A stretch of 60,134 nucleotides of DNA from Acidobacteria bacterium UBA7540 (GCA_002478145.1 DLMI01000092.1:1-60134), one strand, 5' to 3'. Counted from the first letter of the stretch, positions 15,689-24,560 are shown. The notes: generated by a model not told the origin, from the sequence alone. A program made the numbers and translations.

Positions 15689-15832
15689 GAAGCTGTGAAG
15701 AAATCGATTGCATTAACCACAGAGACACCGAGGCACAGAGAGGAGGCCCTTCCTTTTCAGTTCTCAGTGCTTCTGTGTCTCTGTGGTGGGAAGTTTGTTT
15801 CATAATTCATTTTCCCCAGCTTCCTCCACTGG
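15689..15832. repeat. Complete fold-back (inverted-repeat) element
   Basis: Outer ends gaagctgtgaa and ccccagcttc, inner arms accacagagacaccgaggca and cttctgtgtctctgtggt, about 144 bp. It lies upstream of the ABC operon. Arms of a second copy are at 1490-1545 and 1885-1943. Confidence 0.85.
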
Positions 15833-16040
15833 AACAGTAATAGGCGAATAGAGGATATCAATCTAAAGAACAACTCGACAAGGCCAAAAGACACTATTGT
15901 AGGCGATCCCCGGGCCGGCGTAAAGAGCCAAGGCGTGGCTACGCAATAACCATTCCATATTGATCGTAACCCCCTCACCCCAGCCCTCTGGCGCCGCGGC
16001 GACAGAGGGGGAAGTTAATTTGTGTTCACGGCCCTCTGTC

Positions 16041-16188
16041 GTCCGCCATTAGGATTGGCGGACCGTAGGCTGCGGCTGCGCAGAGTCTCTGAAAAACGAG
16101 ACTCTGCGCAGCACCTCCAACTGTAGACGGCTTGAGAAGTCCCTCGCTCGCCGTCAGTGACGTGCTAATTACCTTGCACGACGGCGAG
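16041..16188 (+). other. Three consecutive hairpins in a 5' leader
   Basis: Hairpin 1: gtccgcca (16041-16048) with tggcggac (16056-16063). Hairpin 2: GCTGCGCAGAGTCTC (16075-16089) with its exact complement at 16098-16112 and an 8-nt loop. Hairpin 3: ctcgccgtc (16147-16155) with gacggcgag (16180-16188). They end 65 nt before the next start codon. Hairpin 2 lacks a T-run, so it is not a typical terminator. Confidence 0.6.
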
Positions 16189-16253
16189 TGCGGTGGTAAG
16201 TTAGACCCAGCCGCGAGCACCACCAGAAGACCAGGGTCGCTGTCGAGGGGACC

Positions 16254-17297
16254 ATGCATCAAGGGCTCCAGAAGCGCCTTCCCCGCACGCTCGGAGGACT
16301 TGTCCTGCTGATTGCGCTGGAATTCCTCAATCCCCGATCCGCGCAGGCGCAGACGACGATTCCGGTGTCGGGACAAGTAGTGACCGAAGAAGACGCAGTC
16401 ATTTCTTCCGGCGTAACGATCGCTATCGAAACGCGCGACGCCTCTCGCCTGGCCGAGCTACACGCTGATTCGCAGGGGCGGTTCGAAATTACGACTCTCT
16501 TCCGGGGCACCTATTTAATGACGGTCAGCGCCGATGGGTTCTATCCCGATCAAAGCTACTTAGACCTCAAGGACGGCGGCGGCGGACCGCGCACGGTGCG
16601 AATTGTGCTGACGCGCGCGCCGCGGCAGAAGACCGCCTCACCGTTGCCGGCGTTGACTGATATGAGCGCCTCGAAAGAGGCCCGAAAGGCGTTTAAAAAG
16701 GCGGTCAAGGCCCTTCGCGCCAACCGGCTGGACGACGCGCGCAAGGAATTCGAGACGGCCGTCGCTGAGTACCCTTGTTACGCCCGCGCGCTGACAGGGC
16801 TGGCTGCAGTTCAAACCGCAGCCCGTGATTCTGACGCCGCGGCAGCCAACTTACGTCATGCCACTCAATGCGATCCGGGGTTTCCCGACGCGTTCGCATC
16901 GCTTGGCAGACTTCTAAACAGCCAGAAGAGGTTTGTCGAGAGTGAAGAGATCCTTAAACAGGGATTGCGGGTGTCGCCCCGAGCATGGCAGTTGTATGAC
17001 CAGCTCGCCACGGCGCATTACAGCGAGGGGCAATACGGCAAGGCCGAAGCAGAATGGTTGCGCGTTCTTTCCATTAATTCGGCGCCGCCGGCAGAGCTGC
17101 ACGCGAAACTGGCGGCCGTTTACCTTCAGGCAGGCGCCCGCGACAAAGCTTACTCCGAGATGCAGGCCTACCTTCATGCTGATCCGAAGGGCCGCTTCGC
17201 CTCCAAGATCAGAGCGATGATGCAGAACCTGGGGCCGTCCGGAGCCAACGCAGTCATCCCTCCTCAGCCCGGAAAGCCCGTGTCTCCTAACCCTTGA
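16254..17297 (+). CDS. Exported carboxypeptidase-regulatory/TPR protein
   Basis: 347 residues, ATG after GAGGGG. Residues 1-32 are a signal peptide ending RSAQAQ. Residues 33-120 form a carboxypeptidase-regulatory-like beta-sandwich (VSGQVVTEEDAVISSGVTIAIE to LFRGTYLMTVSADGF). Residues 140-330 hold four to five TPR units, for example AVKALRANRLDDARKEFETAVAEYP. No catalytic residues are seen, so the protein is probably a periplasmic or surface scaffold. It has its own leader with strong hairpins. The same two-domain plan occurs in the 570-residue protein encoded at 17639-19351. Confidence 0.85.
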   Translation: MHQGLQKRLPRTLGGLVLLIALEFLNPRSAQAQTTIPVSGQVVTEEDAVISSGVTIAIETRDASRLAELHADSQGRFEITTLFRGTYLMTVSADGFYPDQSYLDLKDGGGGPRTVRIVLTRAPRQKTASPLPALTDMSASKEARKAFKKAVKALRANRLDDARKEFETAVAEYPCYARALTGLAAVQTAARDSDAAAANLRHATQCDPGFPDAFASLGRLLNSQKRFVESEEILKQGLRVSPRAWQLYDQLATAHYSEGQYGKAEAEWLRVLSINSAPPAELHAKLAAVYLQAGARDKAYSEMQAYLHADPKGRFASKIRAMMQNLGPSGANAVIPPQPGKPVSPNP

Positions 17298-17359
17298 TTT
17301 CCACGAACGGCTTCGCGAGGTGTCCATTTCCCGAACGGCGCCAGGCGCGGAGCCTGAGT

Positions 17360-17530
17360 GCTGTCATGCTGAGCCCGTTTTCCCACTGCGGCGGGATCAG
17401 GGTAAACTCGGCGAAGCATCCCTGCATTTTGTCGCTGGATGCTGAGCGCAAAAGACAACTGCCGTCCCGCTGCAGCGGGATCGCCCGCCCGAAAGCACGG
17501 CGGGCTCAGGATGACCGACGACTCCAAATT
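17360..17530. repeat. Palindromic dispersed repeat between convergent genes
   Basis: Begins gctgtcatgctgagcccg and ends gcccgaaagcacggcggg followed by ctcaggatgaccgac, giving a long imperfect hairpin. It fills most of the 340-bp gap between convergent genes and may serve as a shared transcript end. Confidence 0.6.
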
Positions 17531-17638
17531 CGGAATTCAGATTGAAAGAAACTACGTGTCGCGTAGTGTGTCAAGCGCCCGAGATCATGGGGCTCGCTCC
17601 AGAGAGAGCCCCACGGTCAATCACCGGAGGAAGGACGA

Positions 17639-19351
17639 TTAGGGGTTCGTCTTGGCGGGTCCACCCTGCGTGAAGACGAATTGTTGGATCTCGTGCCGGC
17701 GCTTTTCAGTTTCGTTAACTTGTTGCTTGTGGAGCTTGTCGTAAACCTGAAATTCTTCCTGGCCGCGTTCCTTGTCGCCGGTGCGGACGAAGGCCTGCGC
17801 CAAACGGTAATGGGCGTCGGGGTCGTCAGGTTTGAACCGGATAGCTGCCTGAAATTCCGGGACAGCTTCTTGATCGCGGTGCTGGTCGTGAAGAAGGACC
17901 CCGAGCTGAAGATGCGCGTCCGCCCACCGCGGGTCCAGTGAGATCGACTTCCGGAGCAGGGCCTCAATCTCCGCCAGGTCCACCCCCTGACCACTCCCAC
18001 GCGTGCCTTTCCAGGAACTAAGAGCATCGTAGTAATAAGCCAGCGCGTTGTCGGGGTTCGTTTCCATGAACCTCTTCATTCGCTTCGCGACCTCGTCGGC
18101 CTTCCCCACCGAAACGTTGTACATCTTGCCGAGAAACAGGTAGGGCCGCGGGTCCGAGGGATTCAGGTCCGAAGCGTGGCAGAGCGCCTCGATCGCTCCG
18201 TCGTAAAGGCTGCGGGAATAATAGGCGATGCCCAAGCCGATGTACATCCGCTGGGAGTTGGGATAAAGCGCGACGCCGCGCTTGAAAACTTCAATGGCAG
18301 GTTCGATGGTTTCGTGCAGGAGCAGTTCGTTCCCCCAGTCAAAGATGTTCTTCTCGTTGGGGTCCATGTGCGCGGCAAGCTGGTATTCCTTGAGCGCAGA
18401 GATCGGATCGCCCAGGGCCTCGTCGACCTGCCCGAGCAGGTTGTGGAGTTCGGCGGCGTCTTTGCGCCGGAGCATGTCCTGCAATAAAGGTCGCGCCGGG
18501 CCAGGGTTTTTTGTCTCGAGGTAGGCGACAGCAAGATCGAATCCATTGGCGTAGTCTTCGGGCTTCAACTTTTGCGCTTTTTCAAGATAGGGGATATCCG
18601 TTTTCAAATCACCCACGGAAAGATAAAACTCCCCAAGTTGATGATTGGCCTCGAAACTGTCGGGATGGGCCCGGAGGGCCGTTTGGAGCTCGCGTTCTAC
18701 CTCCGCGGCGTTGGGGCTTCCCTGCTCTCGGGCCGGGGTCTTGAGCGCGTTGCCGGTAAGGCTCGGGCCCTCACTCATCAAACGTTGCGGGCTCTGCGCT
18801 TGTGAGGAGTACCCGGCGGCGTCGATCGTGGTTTTGACCGCGCTGGCCTTCAAGGGGGTGTCGTCGTAATAGCCGGGCTGTGGTGAGACGGGGGGCGCCT
18901 GGCCTGGACCCGGCGGAACCGTCGCTACGAGAAGCAAGTCCACGGTGATGGAGGTTCCGCCCGTAACCCGCACGGCGGTTCGCGTCGCAGCCTGATAGCC
19001 TGCAGCTTCGGCGTAAAGGGAGTAAGTTCCGGGTTCCACCGAGGGAAACGAATAATGCCCATTCTGATCCGTGGCGACGGATTGCCGGCTCCCATCCGCA
19101 GCCGCCAGCGTCACTTTTGAACCGGGAATCGGGGCTTGGGAAGGACCCGCCACGATTCCCGTCACAGTGCCTTTCTCGCCTGCTAAGAGGCAGCCCGCTC
19201 CCACCAGGGACGCCAGCAGCCAGCCCAGAAGGGCAGCCCTGATGAGCGCGCCGTCAGTTGAAGGTCGGGGTTTGCGCTGACCCTCGGCAGCGCGCGAAGA
19301 AGCGAACTCGTGTGGAGAGCCTTCCGCCGCGAAATGGTTTATCCCAGCCAT
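17639..19351 (-). CDS. Carboxypeptidase-regulatory/TPR protein, membrane-anchored
   Basis: 570 residues from ATG at 19351 (AGGAA five bases upstream). Residues about 38-57 are a hydrophobic leader (AALLGWLLASLVGAG) followed by Cys, possibly a lipoprotein or uncleaved anchor. A carboxypeptidase-regulatory domain (GTVTGIVAGPSQAPIPGSKVTL to YQAATRTAVRVTGG) spans about 62-140, then a Pro-rich linker and about ten TPRs from residue 220 to the end. The TPR part is clearly paralogous to the protein at 22372-23781: both share AELHNLL, LAAHMDP, DWG.ELLLH and PAIEVF..G segments in the same order. Function unknown; protein-protein scaffold. Confidence 0.85.
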   Translation of the reverse strand: MAGINHFAAEGSPHEFASSRAAEGQRKPRPSTDGALIRAALLGWLLASLVGAGCLLAGEKGTVTGIVAGPSQAPIPGSKVTLAAADGSRQSVATDQNGHYSFPSVEPGTYSLYAEAAGYQAATRTAVRVTGGTSITVDLLLVATVPPGPGQAPPVSPQPGYYDDTPLKASAVKTTIDAAGYSSQAQSPQRLMSEGPSLTGNALKTPAREQGSPNAAEVERELQTALRAHPDSFEANHQLGEFYLSVGDLKTDIPYLEKAQKLKPEDYANGFDLAVAYLETKNPGPARPLLQDMLRRKDAAELHNLLGQVDEALGDPISALKEYQLAAHMDPNEKNIFDWGNELLLHETIEPAIEVFKRGVALYPNSQRMYIGLGIAYYSRSLYDGAIEALCHASDLNPSDPRPYLFLGKMYNVSVGKADEVAKRMKRFMETNPDNALAYYYDALSSWKGTRGSGQGVDLAEIEALLRKSISLDPRWADAHLQLGVLLHDQHRDQEAVPEFQAAIRFKPDDPDAHYRLAQAFVRTGDKERGQEEFQVYDKLHKQQVNETEKRRHEIQQFVFTQGGPAKTNP

Positions 19352-19434
19352 AGACGTTCCTGACTCGGCGCCGCGTGAGAAGACAATTGTAGCATTACGC
19401 TTCAGGCACAACCAAGACACGAACGAGCCGGTAG

Positions 19435-19513
19435 TGGGTCAATTTGATGTAGAGGCGGCTTTACGCCGCCATTTGGCGAGATAAACTCGCCGCTACAGCA
19501 TCAAATTGACCCA
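19435..19513. repeat. 79-bp fold-back repeat in a divergent promoter region
   Basis: Perfect 15-bp arms tgggtcaatttgatg (19435-19449) and catcaaattgaccca (19499-19513) enclose the smaller palindrome ggcggctttacgccgcc. It sits between divergently transcribed genes. Confidence 0.85.
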
Positions 19514-19632
19514 TGACCCACGGGCCTTGCGTTGAAAACGCCTGGTACAGGGAATATAATTGGCGAAGCCTCGATTCAGCGGGCCCGAACGAGGCTGGAT
19601 TCAGAGTGAAGTCACTCTCGAGAGGTTTATAC

Positions 19633-20862
19633 ATGGAGAACAGACTTCGCCTGGACACCCAGGTTGAAAGCAAGCTTGCCAGCGATTTTGAGTCGCTTGC
19701 GGACCCTTCCAAGCGGACGTTCCTGCGCGCGGCGGGATTGCTCATCGCTGGCCTTATGGCGCCGCAGGGACGCGCCCACCAGAGCCTGCATGGCGCTGCC
19801 GACCCCGGCCAAAAGGTTGTGGTCGTCATTCCTGGTGGTGTGCGCCACGCCGAGACTTTTTCGCCCGAGGGGTTGGTGAATATCCCACACTTGGCGGGAG
19901 ACCTGCTCCCCAAGGCCCTGTTCTACCCTCGCGTGCGCAACGAAGGCGTGACCGCGCACTTCAACGCGATTTCGAGCATCCTCACCGGCAACTGGCAGCG
20001 TGTGGACGACTGGGGAAAGCTTGCCCCGACCACTCCGACCGTGTTCGAGCAATTTCGCAAGCGGCTCCGCGTCGATCGGAGTGAGACCTGGGTTGTGGCC
20101 AGCAATAAGGCGCTCACCAGCCTGATCGGCGCGAGCTCGGCTTCCGATTATGGCCCGGCGTATGGCGCCAACGTGGTGTTTCCCAAGCAACTGATGCTTA
20201 CGGCTGTCGCCGACGCTCTCCGCCGGGGACGAACCGCCAACCTGGCTGATCGGGCCAAGGTTGAGGGCGAGCTGGAGAGCGCTTTGGAAGGGAGCAACTA
20301 CGAAGGGCTGGGCTGGACGGTGTTCGACGCCGCCGACCGGCTGGATCCCCGCGCGCAGAGCAGTATCGAGAACGCCATCGCCAGTTTCGTGCGGGGCGGC
20401 GGCCCGACCTCCGGCGACGAGCTCACCTTCTTGGTCAGCCGTGAGGTCATGCGTAAGTTTTCACCTCGCCTGTTAGTGGTCGATTTTTCGGACGTGGAAG
20501 TGGCGCACTTCGGCTCTTATGCGCTCCACCTGTCGGGCATCCGAACGGCAGACCGGCTTGCCTACCAACTGTGGCAGGAGGTGGAAGCGAACCCCGAATA
20601 CCGGGGGAGGACCACGCTGGTGATTCTCCCCGAGTTCGGACGGGATCCTGATGGCTCAACCACGAACGGATTCTTCAATCACCGTGCTAACGAAGAGTCA
20701 ACCCGGACCACTTGGATGATGGCTCTGGGGGCGGGCGTCGACAAGCCTCAAATCATCGATCGTCCCGTTCGCCACATTGATCTTTGTCCGACACTCGCGA
20801 GCCTGCTGGGTTGCCCGCCTCTGGATTCGCAGGGCGCCATGCTGAGGGAGTTTCGAGGTTAG
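19633..20862 (+). CDS. Tat-exported alkaline-phosphatase-superfamily protein
   Basis: 409 residues from ATG at 19633 (GAGAGG upstream; an earlier in-frame ATG at 19513 overlaps a repeat). Residues 26-50 are a Tat-like leader, SKRTFLRAAGLLIAG. The mature part has the alkaline phosphatase/sulfatase superfamily plan: VVVVIPGGVRHAETFSPEG, the probable nucleophile region NEGVTAHFNAISSILTGNW (Thr), the metal-binding strand VVDFSDVEVAHFGSYALHLSGI, and ILPEFGRDPDG with a later FNHR. Several usual Asp/His ligands are replaced (PEFGRD for DHGRD), so substrate and activity are uncertain. It forms an operon with the next gene, 12 nt downstream. Confidence 0.75.
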   Translation: MENRLRLDTQVESKLASDFESLADPSKRTFLRAAGLLIAGLMAPQGRAHQSLHGAADPGQKVVVVIPGGVRHAETFSPEGLVNIPHLAGDLLPKALFYPRVRNEGVTAHFNAISSILTGNWQRVDDWGKLAPTTPTVFEQFRKRLRVDRSETWVVASNKALTSLIGASSASDYGPAYGANVVFPKQLMLTAVADALRRGRTANLADRAKVEGELESALEGSNYEGLGWTVFDAADRLDPRAQSSIENAIASFVRGGGPTSGDELTFLVSREVMRKFSPRLLVVDFSDVEVAHFGSYALHLSGIRTADRLAYQLWQEVEANPEYRGRTTLVILPEFGRDPDGSTTNGFFNHRANEESTRTTWMMALGAGVDKPQIIDRPVRHIDLCPTLASLLGCPPLDSQGAMLREFRG

Positions 20863-20874
20863 CAGGAAGGTATC

Positions 20875-22179
20875 ATGCGGGTCGAGGAGAAGTTGCCGGA
20901 GGAAGTTCAGGACGCCTTGAGGAAAGGCCTGCTGAAACGCCTACCGCTGACCTTCCTTCCCTTCGTCAATCAACAACTCCGCGAGTGGGATTACCTCTTC
21001 CCCAACGAACGGCAGTCGGTTCTGAGGCTTCTCCTTTACTTGGCAGGCCTGAATCCGGAGCAGTGTTCCGACCTGTTCCGGGATGTCGTGCAGCTCGAAG
21101 AGAAGATGGGGGTACGCCACGGGCAGTTCTCGACCACCGAACAGACGATCCAGAACTCCTCTCTGCTCGCCCGCTCGCCGTACTTTCAGGAATGGCGGCG
21201 GGCCGTGCAGGTGGTCTTCGATGCGGCGGAGCAGCATGCGCTGAGGACGAACGGCGCTGCGGTCAAGTCAGGAAATCGACTGGTTCTGCTCGTCATGCCC
21301 CGGCCTCTCCCCGTCGATGCGGCGAGCGTTTGGCGCCGGTGGCAGGGAATCGGCCGGCCTCTGAAGCTCGATCTCGCCCTATCCGGCGAGTCCCACAGCC
21401 CTTCGGAAACCCTTCTCGCCGGCATACCCAGCGCGGCCGGTGGGCGTTCCGGAGGATTGCTGGATGTCGCCCTGGGTCGCCCGGACACGCCGCCTGCGGA
21501 CACTTGGGTTGTGGATGCCGGAAGCAGCCTGGTCGATCACGTACTGAAGCGGGAGCCTTCCGGCAACACCGTGGCCCCGGCTATCTTGCTGAGCTACGGG
21601 AGGCTGGCCCTCTACCGGGAGAGCTTCTCGCACGAAATGAACACCATGCGCAAGGACCTTGCCGACGCGGACGCGGTGTATGATCGTCTGCGCAAGGTGG
21701 AGGTGACGCGGTGGTGTCCTCCGGAAGTCGCAGCGCAACCGGCGATTCGGGAATTTCTGCGCTCGCTGTTTCTCACCGGTAACGGCGCCGTGATCTTTGG
21801 CAACTCCTTCGTGGAGTGGGCGGCCTCGGAAGCGTTTCGTCGCGCCCGGCCTTCCTTCGTGGCGGCGCAATTCGGGGTGCGCAGCAAGCCCAAACCTTTC
21901 ACCGGCGTGGCCGTGTTCGACAACCCGGATCAGATCAACCCCCTCCCTGCCGTCGACGACTTGCCGGGCAGCGCCGTCGACGCACAAATGCTGGCGCTCT
22001 ACGTGTGGTTGGCCGCCAGCCGACTCCAGGAGTATCAACGCCAGACGGCGTGCCTCTGTCTGGCCGAGAGCCTCTCCGAAGCCTACGTTGTCGCCCCACC
22101 GGAATTCTCCCTCTGGCACGAAGCGCAACCGGTTGCACTCGACCGGCTCGGCGCCGCACTTCGCGCGTGGATCGCCTAA
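20875..22179 (+). CDS. Unrecognised protein, partner of the phosphatase-like protein
   Basis: 434 residues, ATG after AGGAAGG. I do not recognise the family. It lacks a signal peptide or membrane segments and is evenly charged. Features worth noting are an N-terminal helical part (EVQDALRKGLLKRLPLTFLPFVNQQL), a central VLLVMPRPLPVDAASVWRRWQGIG strand-helix, and a C-terminal VFDNPDQINPLPAVDDLPGSAVDAQMLALYVWLAAS segment that looks conserved. A cytoplasmic partner of the Tat-exported phosphatase is suggested only by the 12-nt spacing. The gene ends beside a large heptamer inverted repeat. Confidence 0.7.
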   Translation: MRVEEKLPEEVQDALRKGLLKRLPLTFLPFVNQQLREWDYLFPNERQSVLRLLLYLAGLNPEQCSDLFRDVVQLEEKMGVRHGQFSTTEQTIQNSSLLARSPYFQEWRRAVQVVFDAAEQHALRTNGAAVKSGNRLVLLVMPRPLPVDAASVWRRWQGIGRPLKLDLALSGESHSPSETLLAGIPSAAGGRSGGLLDVALGRPDTPPADTWVVDAGSSLVDHVLKREPSGNTVAPAILLSYGRLALYRESFSHEMNTMRKDLADADAVYDRLRKVEVTRWCPPEVAAQPAIREFLRSLFLTGNGAVIFGNSFVEWAASEAFRRARPSFVAAQFGVRSKPKPFTGVAVFDNPDQINPLPAVDDLPGSAVDAQMLALYVWLAASRLQEYQRQTACLCLAESLSEAYVVAPPEFSLWHEAQPVALDRLGAALRAWIA

Positions 22180-22181
22180 CA

Positions 22182-22370
22182 TTGGTGATTGGTGATTGGT
22201 GATTGGTGATCTGCGATTGGTGATCCGTGATTGACGATTGCCGACTGCCGATTGACGATCGAACCTGAAAATTGGAAACTAGAAACCGGAAACTGGATCC
22301 CAGTTTCTATTTTCCAGTTTCCATTTTCTGTTCTCTCAATCACCAATTACAAATCACCAATCACCGATGC
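22182..22370. repeat. Nested inverted heptamer arrays between convergent genes
   Basis: Outer array of attggtg words (22182-22262), inner ggaaact/agaaacc words, then ccagttt/ccatttt words, and finally caccaat/caaatca words (about 22338-22368) complementary to the first. The whole interval folds back on itself and separates two convergent genes. Confidence 0.85.
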
Positions 22371-22371
22371 C

Positions 22372-23781
22372 TCAGGGTGTGCCCTTCATCGAATAGACAA
22401 ACTGCCGAATTTCCGAGCGCCGCTTGTCATCCTCGGCCAAATGCTGCGCGTAGAGTTGCTGGTGGAGCTGGAATTCCTTCTGCGCCAGATCCTTCTTCCC
22501 CAGGTGAACGTAGGCCTGCCCCAGCCGGAAGTGGGCGTCAGGGATATTCGGGGAGAGGCGGAGCGCTTGTTGGTACTCCGGCACAGCCTCGGCGAACTGG
22601 CGACGCTGGGAGTAAAGGTTGGCAAGCTCGAGATGGGCCTCAGGGAACGAAGGATTGAGCGCGAGGGCCTTTTTCAATAAAGACTCAACCTGATCGAGGT
22701 ACGCCTGAGAAGTCTCCGGCCGCTTTCCCTTCCAAAGGCTCAGGGCGTAGTAAAAGATGGCCTGCGCATCACCAGGCCTTAGTTCAGCAAAACGCCGAAA
22801 GCGCTCCACGACGTCATCGGCTTGGCCCGGGGCCCGGTCGTAGGCTTTGCTCAAGACATAGTACGCCCGCGGGTCGGAAGGGTCCAGATCGGTGCCCCGC
22901 AAAAGGGCCTTCACGGCCGCGTCGTAGCTGCCGCGCAAGTAAAGGGCAAGCCCCAGTCCGACGGCGAGGCGCGGGGAATTGGGATAACGTTTCAGCCCCT
23001 GCGAGAAAACTTCGATGGCGGGATTGGTGGTTTGATGGAGGAGGAGCTCGCCGCCCCAATCGAAGAAATTCGATTCGCTCGGATCCATGTGCGCCGCCAA
23101 CTCGTATTGGTTCACCGCGGTCACATAATTTCCGGCCTTCTCTTCAACCTCGGCGAGCAGGTTGTGCAACTCGGCAGTGTCTTTCTGCTTCAAGAGCTCC
23201 TGAATCTGCCCTCGGGCCTCCGGCAAACGGCCTGTTTCCTGGTACGCCCGTGCCAGATCGTAGCCATTGTCATAGGCGGCAGGATTCCGGCCCTGAGCTT
23301 TTGCCAGGTAGGGGATGGCCGCTGCGATTCTTCCCGTCCGCAGGTAGAACGCGCCGAGATTGTGGTTGGCGTCGAAGCTCTCGGGCTCGAGTTCGACGAC
23401 CTTCTTGAATTCCCTCCCGGCCAACGACGTCTTTCCCCGGCGCACGAGGTTCGTGGCCAGGTTGTTGCGGGCCTCGCCGGATTCCGGGCGCAAGCGGACA
23501 GCCTGCTCGAAGGGCGCCGTAGCCTTCTCCTCCTGGCCTACGGACGAGTAAACGAGCCCCAGAAGCTCCAGAACGTCAAAACTATGGGGCAAGGCACGGG
23601 CGAGCGCTTCCAGCTCTTGCTGGGCGGCAGCATACTGCCCGGAATTGAAATGAGCAAGTGCGGATTGGAACTTGCGGTCGAGCGCCTTGCCACCCTCGGT
23701 ATCCGTCTGACTCGCTGCGAGCGACGGTGACAACGCTGCAAAAAGAACCAGACCTGCCGTCAACCTGCGAAAAGCGAACAT
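22372..23781 (-). CDS. Exported TPR protein
   Basis: 469 residues with a Sec signal (MFAFRRLTAGLVLFAALSPS, cleavage near LAAS-Q). From residue 35 the chain is a continuous run of about eleven TPR units. It is a paralogue of the TPR half of the protein at 17639-19351, sharing long stretches around AELHNLLAEVEEKAGN, YELAAHMDPSE and FFDWGGELLLHQT, but has no carboxypeptidase-regulatory domain. The two paralogues flank the phosphatase-like gene pair, both on the minus strand. Probably a periplasmic scaffold; no enzymatic role is visible. Confidence 0.85.
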   Translation of the reverse strand: MFAFRRLTAGLVLFAALSPSLAASQTDTEGGKALDRKFQSALAHFNSGQYAAAQQELEALARALPHSFDVLELLGLVYSSVGQEEKATAPFEQAVRLRPESGEARNNLATNLVRRGKTSLAGREFKKVVELEPESFDANHNLGAFYLRTGRIAAAIPYLAKAQGRNPAAYDNGYDLARAYQETGRLPEARGQIQELLKQKDTAELHNLLAEVEEKAGNYVTAVNQYELAAHMDPSESNFFDWGGELLLHQTTNPAIEVFSQGLKRYPNSPRLAVGLGLALYLRGSYDAAVKALLRGTDLDPSDPRAYYVLSKAYDRAPGQADDVVERFRRFAELRPGDAQAIFYYALSLWKGKRPETSQAYLDQVESLLKKALALNPSFPEAHLELANLYSQRRQFAEAVPEYQQALRLSPNIPDAHFRLGQAYVHLGKKDLAQKEFQLHQQLYAQHLAEDDKRRSEIRQFVYSMKGTP

Positions 23782-23813
23782 AGCGACTTATCCTGCTCTC
23801 GGCCCGTATCATA

Positions 23814-24503
23814 TCACGGCTTTCCTGCCGGCCTACGATCGCGGAGCGCGACCAGGAGCGCGGCCATCCTGGCCGCACTTCCTTTTGGTGCGGGCTGGAA
23901 GCCCACGCTCCGCCGGAAGCGTGCGCTCGCGTAGGGCCAATCTTCCGGGCGGAGGCATAGCCCTGCCGCCACAGGGTTCATTTCAATGTACTCGACGGCA
24001 CGCACAAAGTGCTGCTCATGCCGAATGAAGCGGTCGTAGTAATCTGGATACCAGAACTCTCCACTTCTGCCCAGCAGCCGGTTGGCCGCGTTCGAGGTGT
24101 AGGACTTCCAGGAGTGGAGAATCTCGGAAAAGCTGTGGCCTGCCATCGGAGTGAACAAAGCGTGCACATGGTTAGGCATAACAGCCCAGGCTTCCAACTC
24201 ATAACGCTGCCCCTCGAAAAAAAGCAAGGCGTTTTCTACGGTTTCCGCAATCTCGGGCTGCGAAAGCCAACACTGACCGACGCCGGAATCCAGGTAATGT
24301 TCGATTCGTTGGCGGCGCTCGACGGAAGCCCTGGCCTCGGGCATGGTTGCCAGCTCGTTTTCCCAGCGGTCGAGAACAGCTTTGGGAAGCGCATCGGCCA
24401 GGCGGAAGGTAACCGTTTGCGGGATGCTTCCCCCGTCAAAGTGGGGAAGATAGCCCCGGGAATGCCATCCTTTGGGCGGCTTCATGTTTGGGAGCGCGGC
24501 CAT
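23814..24503 (-). CDS. REP-associated tyrosine transposase (RAYT)
   Basis: 229 residues. The HUH motif is in VMPNHVHALFTP and the catalytic Tyr in VEYIEMNPVAAGL; WHSRGYLPHFD and FWYPDYYDRFIRHEQH are typical of this group of Y1 transposases (IS200-like). The frame is intact. The start at 24503 follows AAGGAGGAG, supplied by the flanking palindrome; an alternative ATG is at 24485. The last 30 or so residues (from RRSVGFQPAPKG on) are translated from the REP palindromes downstream. Flanking REPs with the same sequence on both sides support a RAYT that acts on them. Confidence 0.9.
   Translation of the reverse strand: MAALPNMKPPKGWHSRGYLPHFDGGSIPQTVTFRLADALPKAVLDRWENELATMPEARASVERRQRIEHYLDSGVGQCWLSQPEIAETVENALLFFEGQRYELEAWAVMPNHVHALFTPMAGHSFSEILHSWKSYTSNAANRLLGRSGEFWYPDYYDRFIRHEQHFVRAVEYIEMNPVAAGLCLRPEDWPYASARFRRSVGFQPAPKGSAARMAALLVALRDRRPAGKP
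23819..23932. repeat. REP palindromes downstream of RAYT
   Basis: Holds gcggccatcctggccgc and gcgggctggaagcccacgctcc. Partly overlaps the 3' end of the transposase gene. Confidence 0.8.
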
Positions 24504-24553
24504 CTTGGCCGCTCTCCTCCTTGATGCGGGCTGGAAGCCCGCGCTCCAGGGCT
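24483..24553. repeat. REP palindromes upstream of RAYT
   Basis: gagcgcggccatcttggccgc and gcgggctggaagcccgcgctcc, the same pair as at 23819-23932. Confidence 0.8.
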
Positions 24554-24560
24554 AAAGAAA

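Noticed and set aside
16075..16112. Rho-independent terminator
   Set aside because: Strong stem but no T-run on either strand.
22182..22370. CRISPR array
   Set aside because: Repeats are 7 nt and contiguous, with no spacers of constant length and no cas genes.
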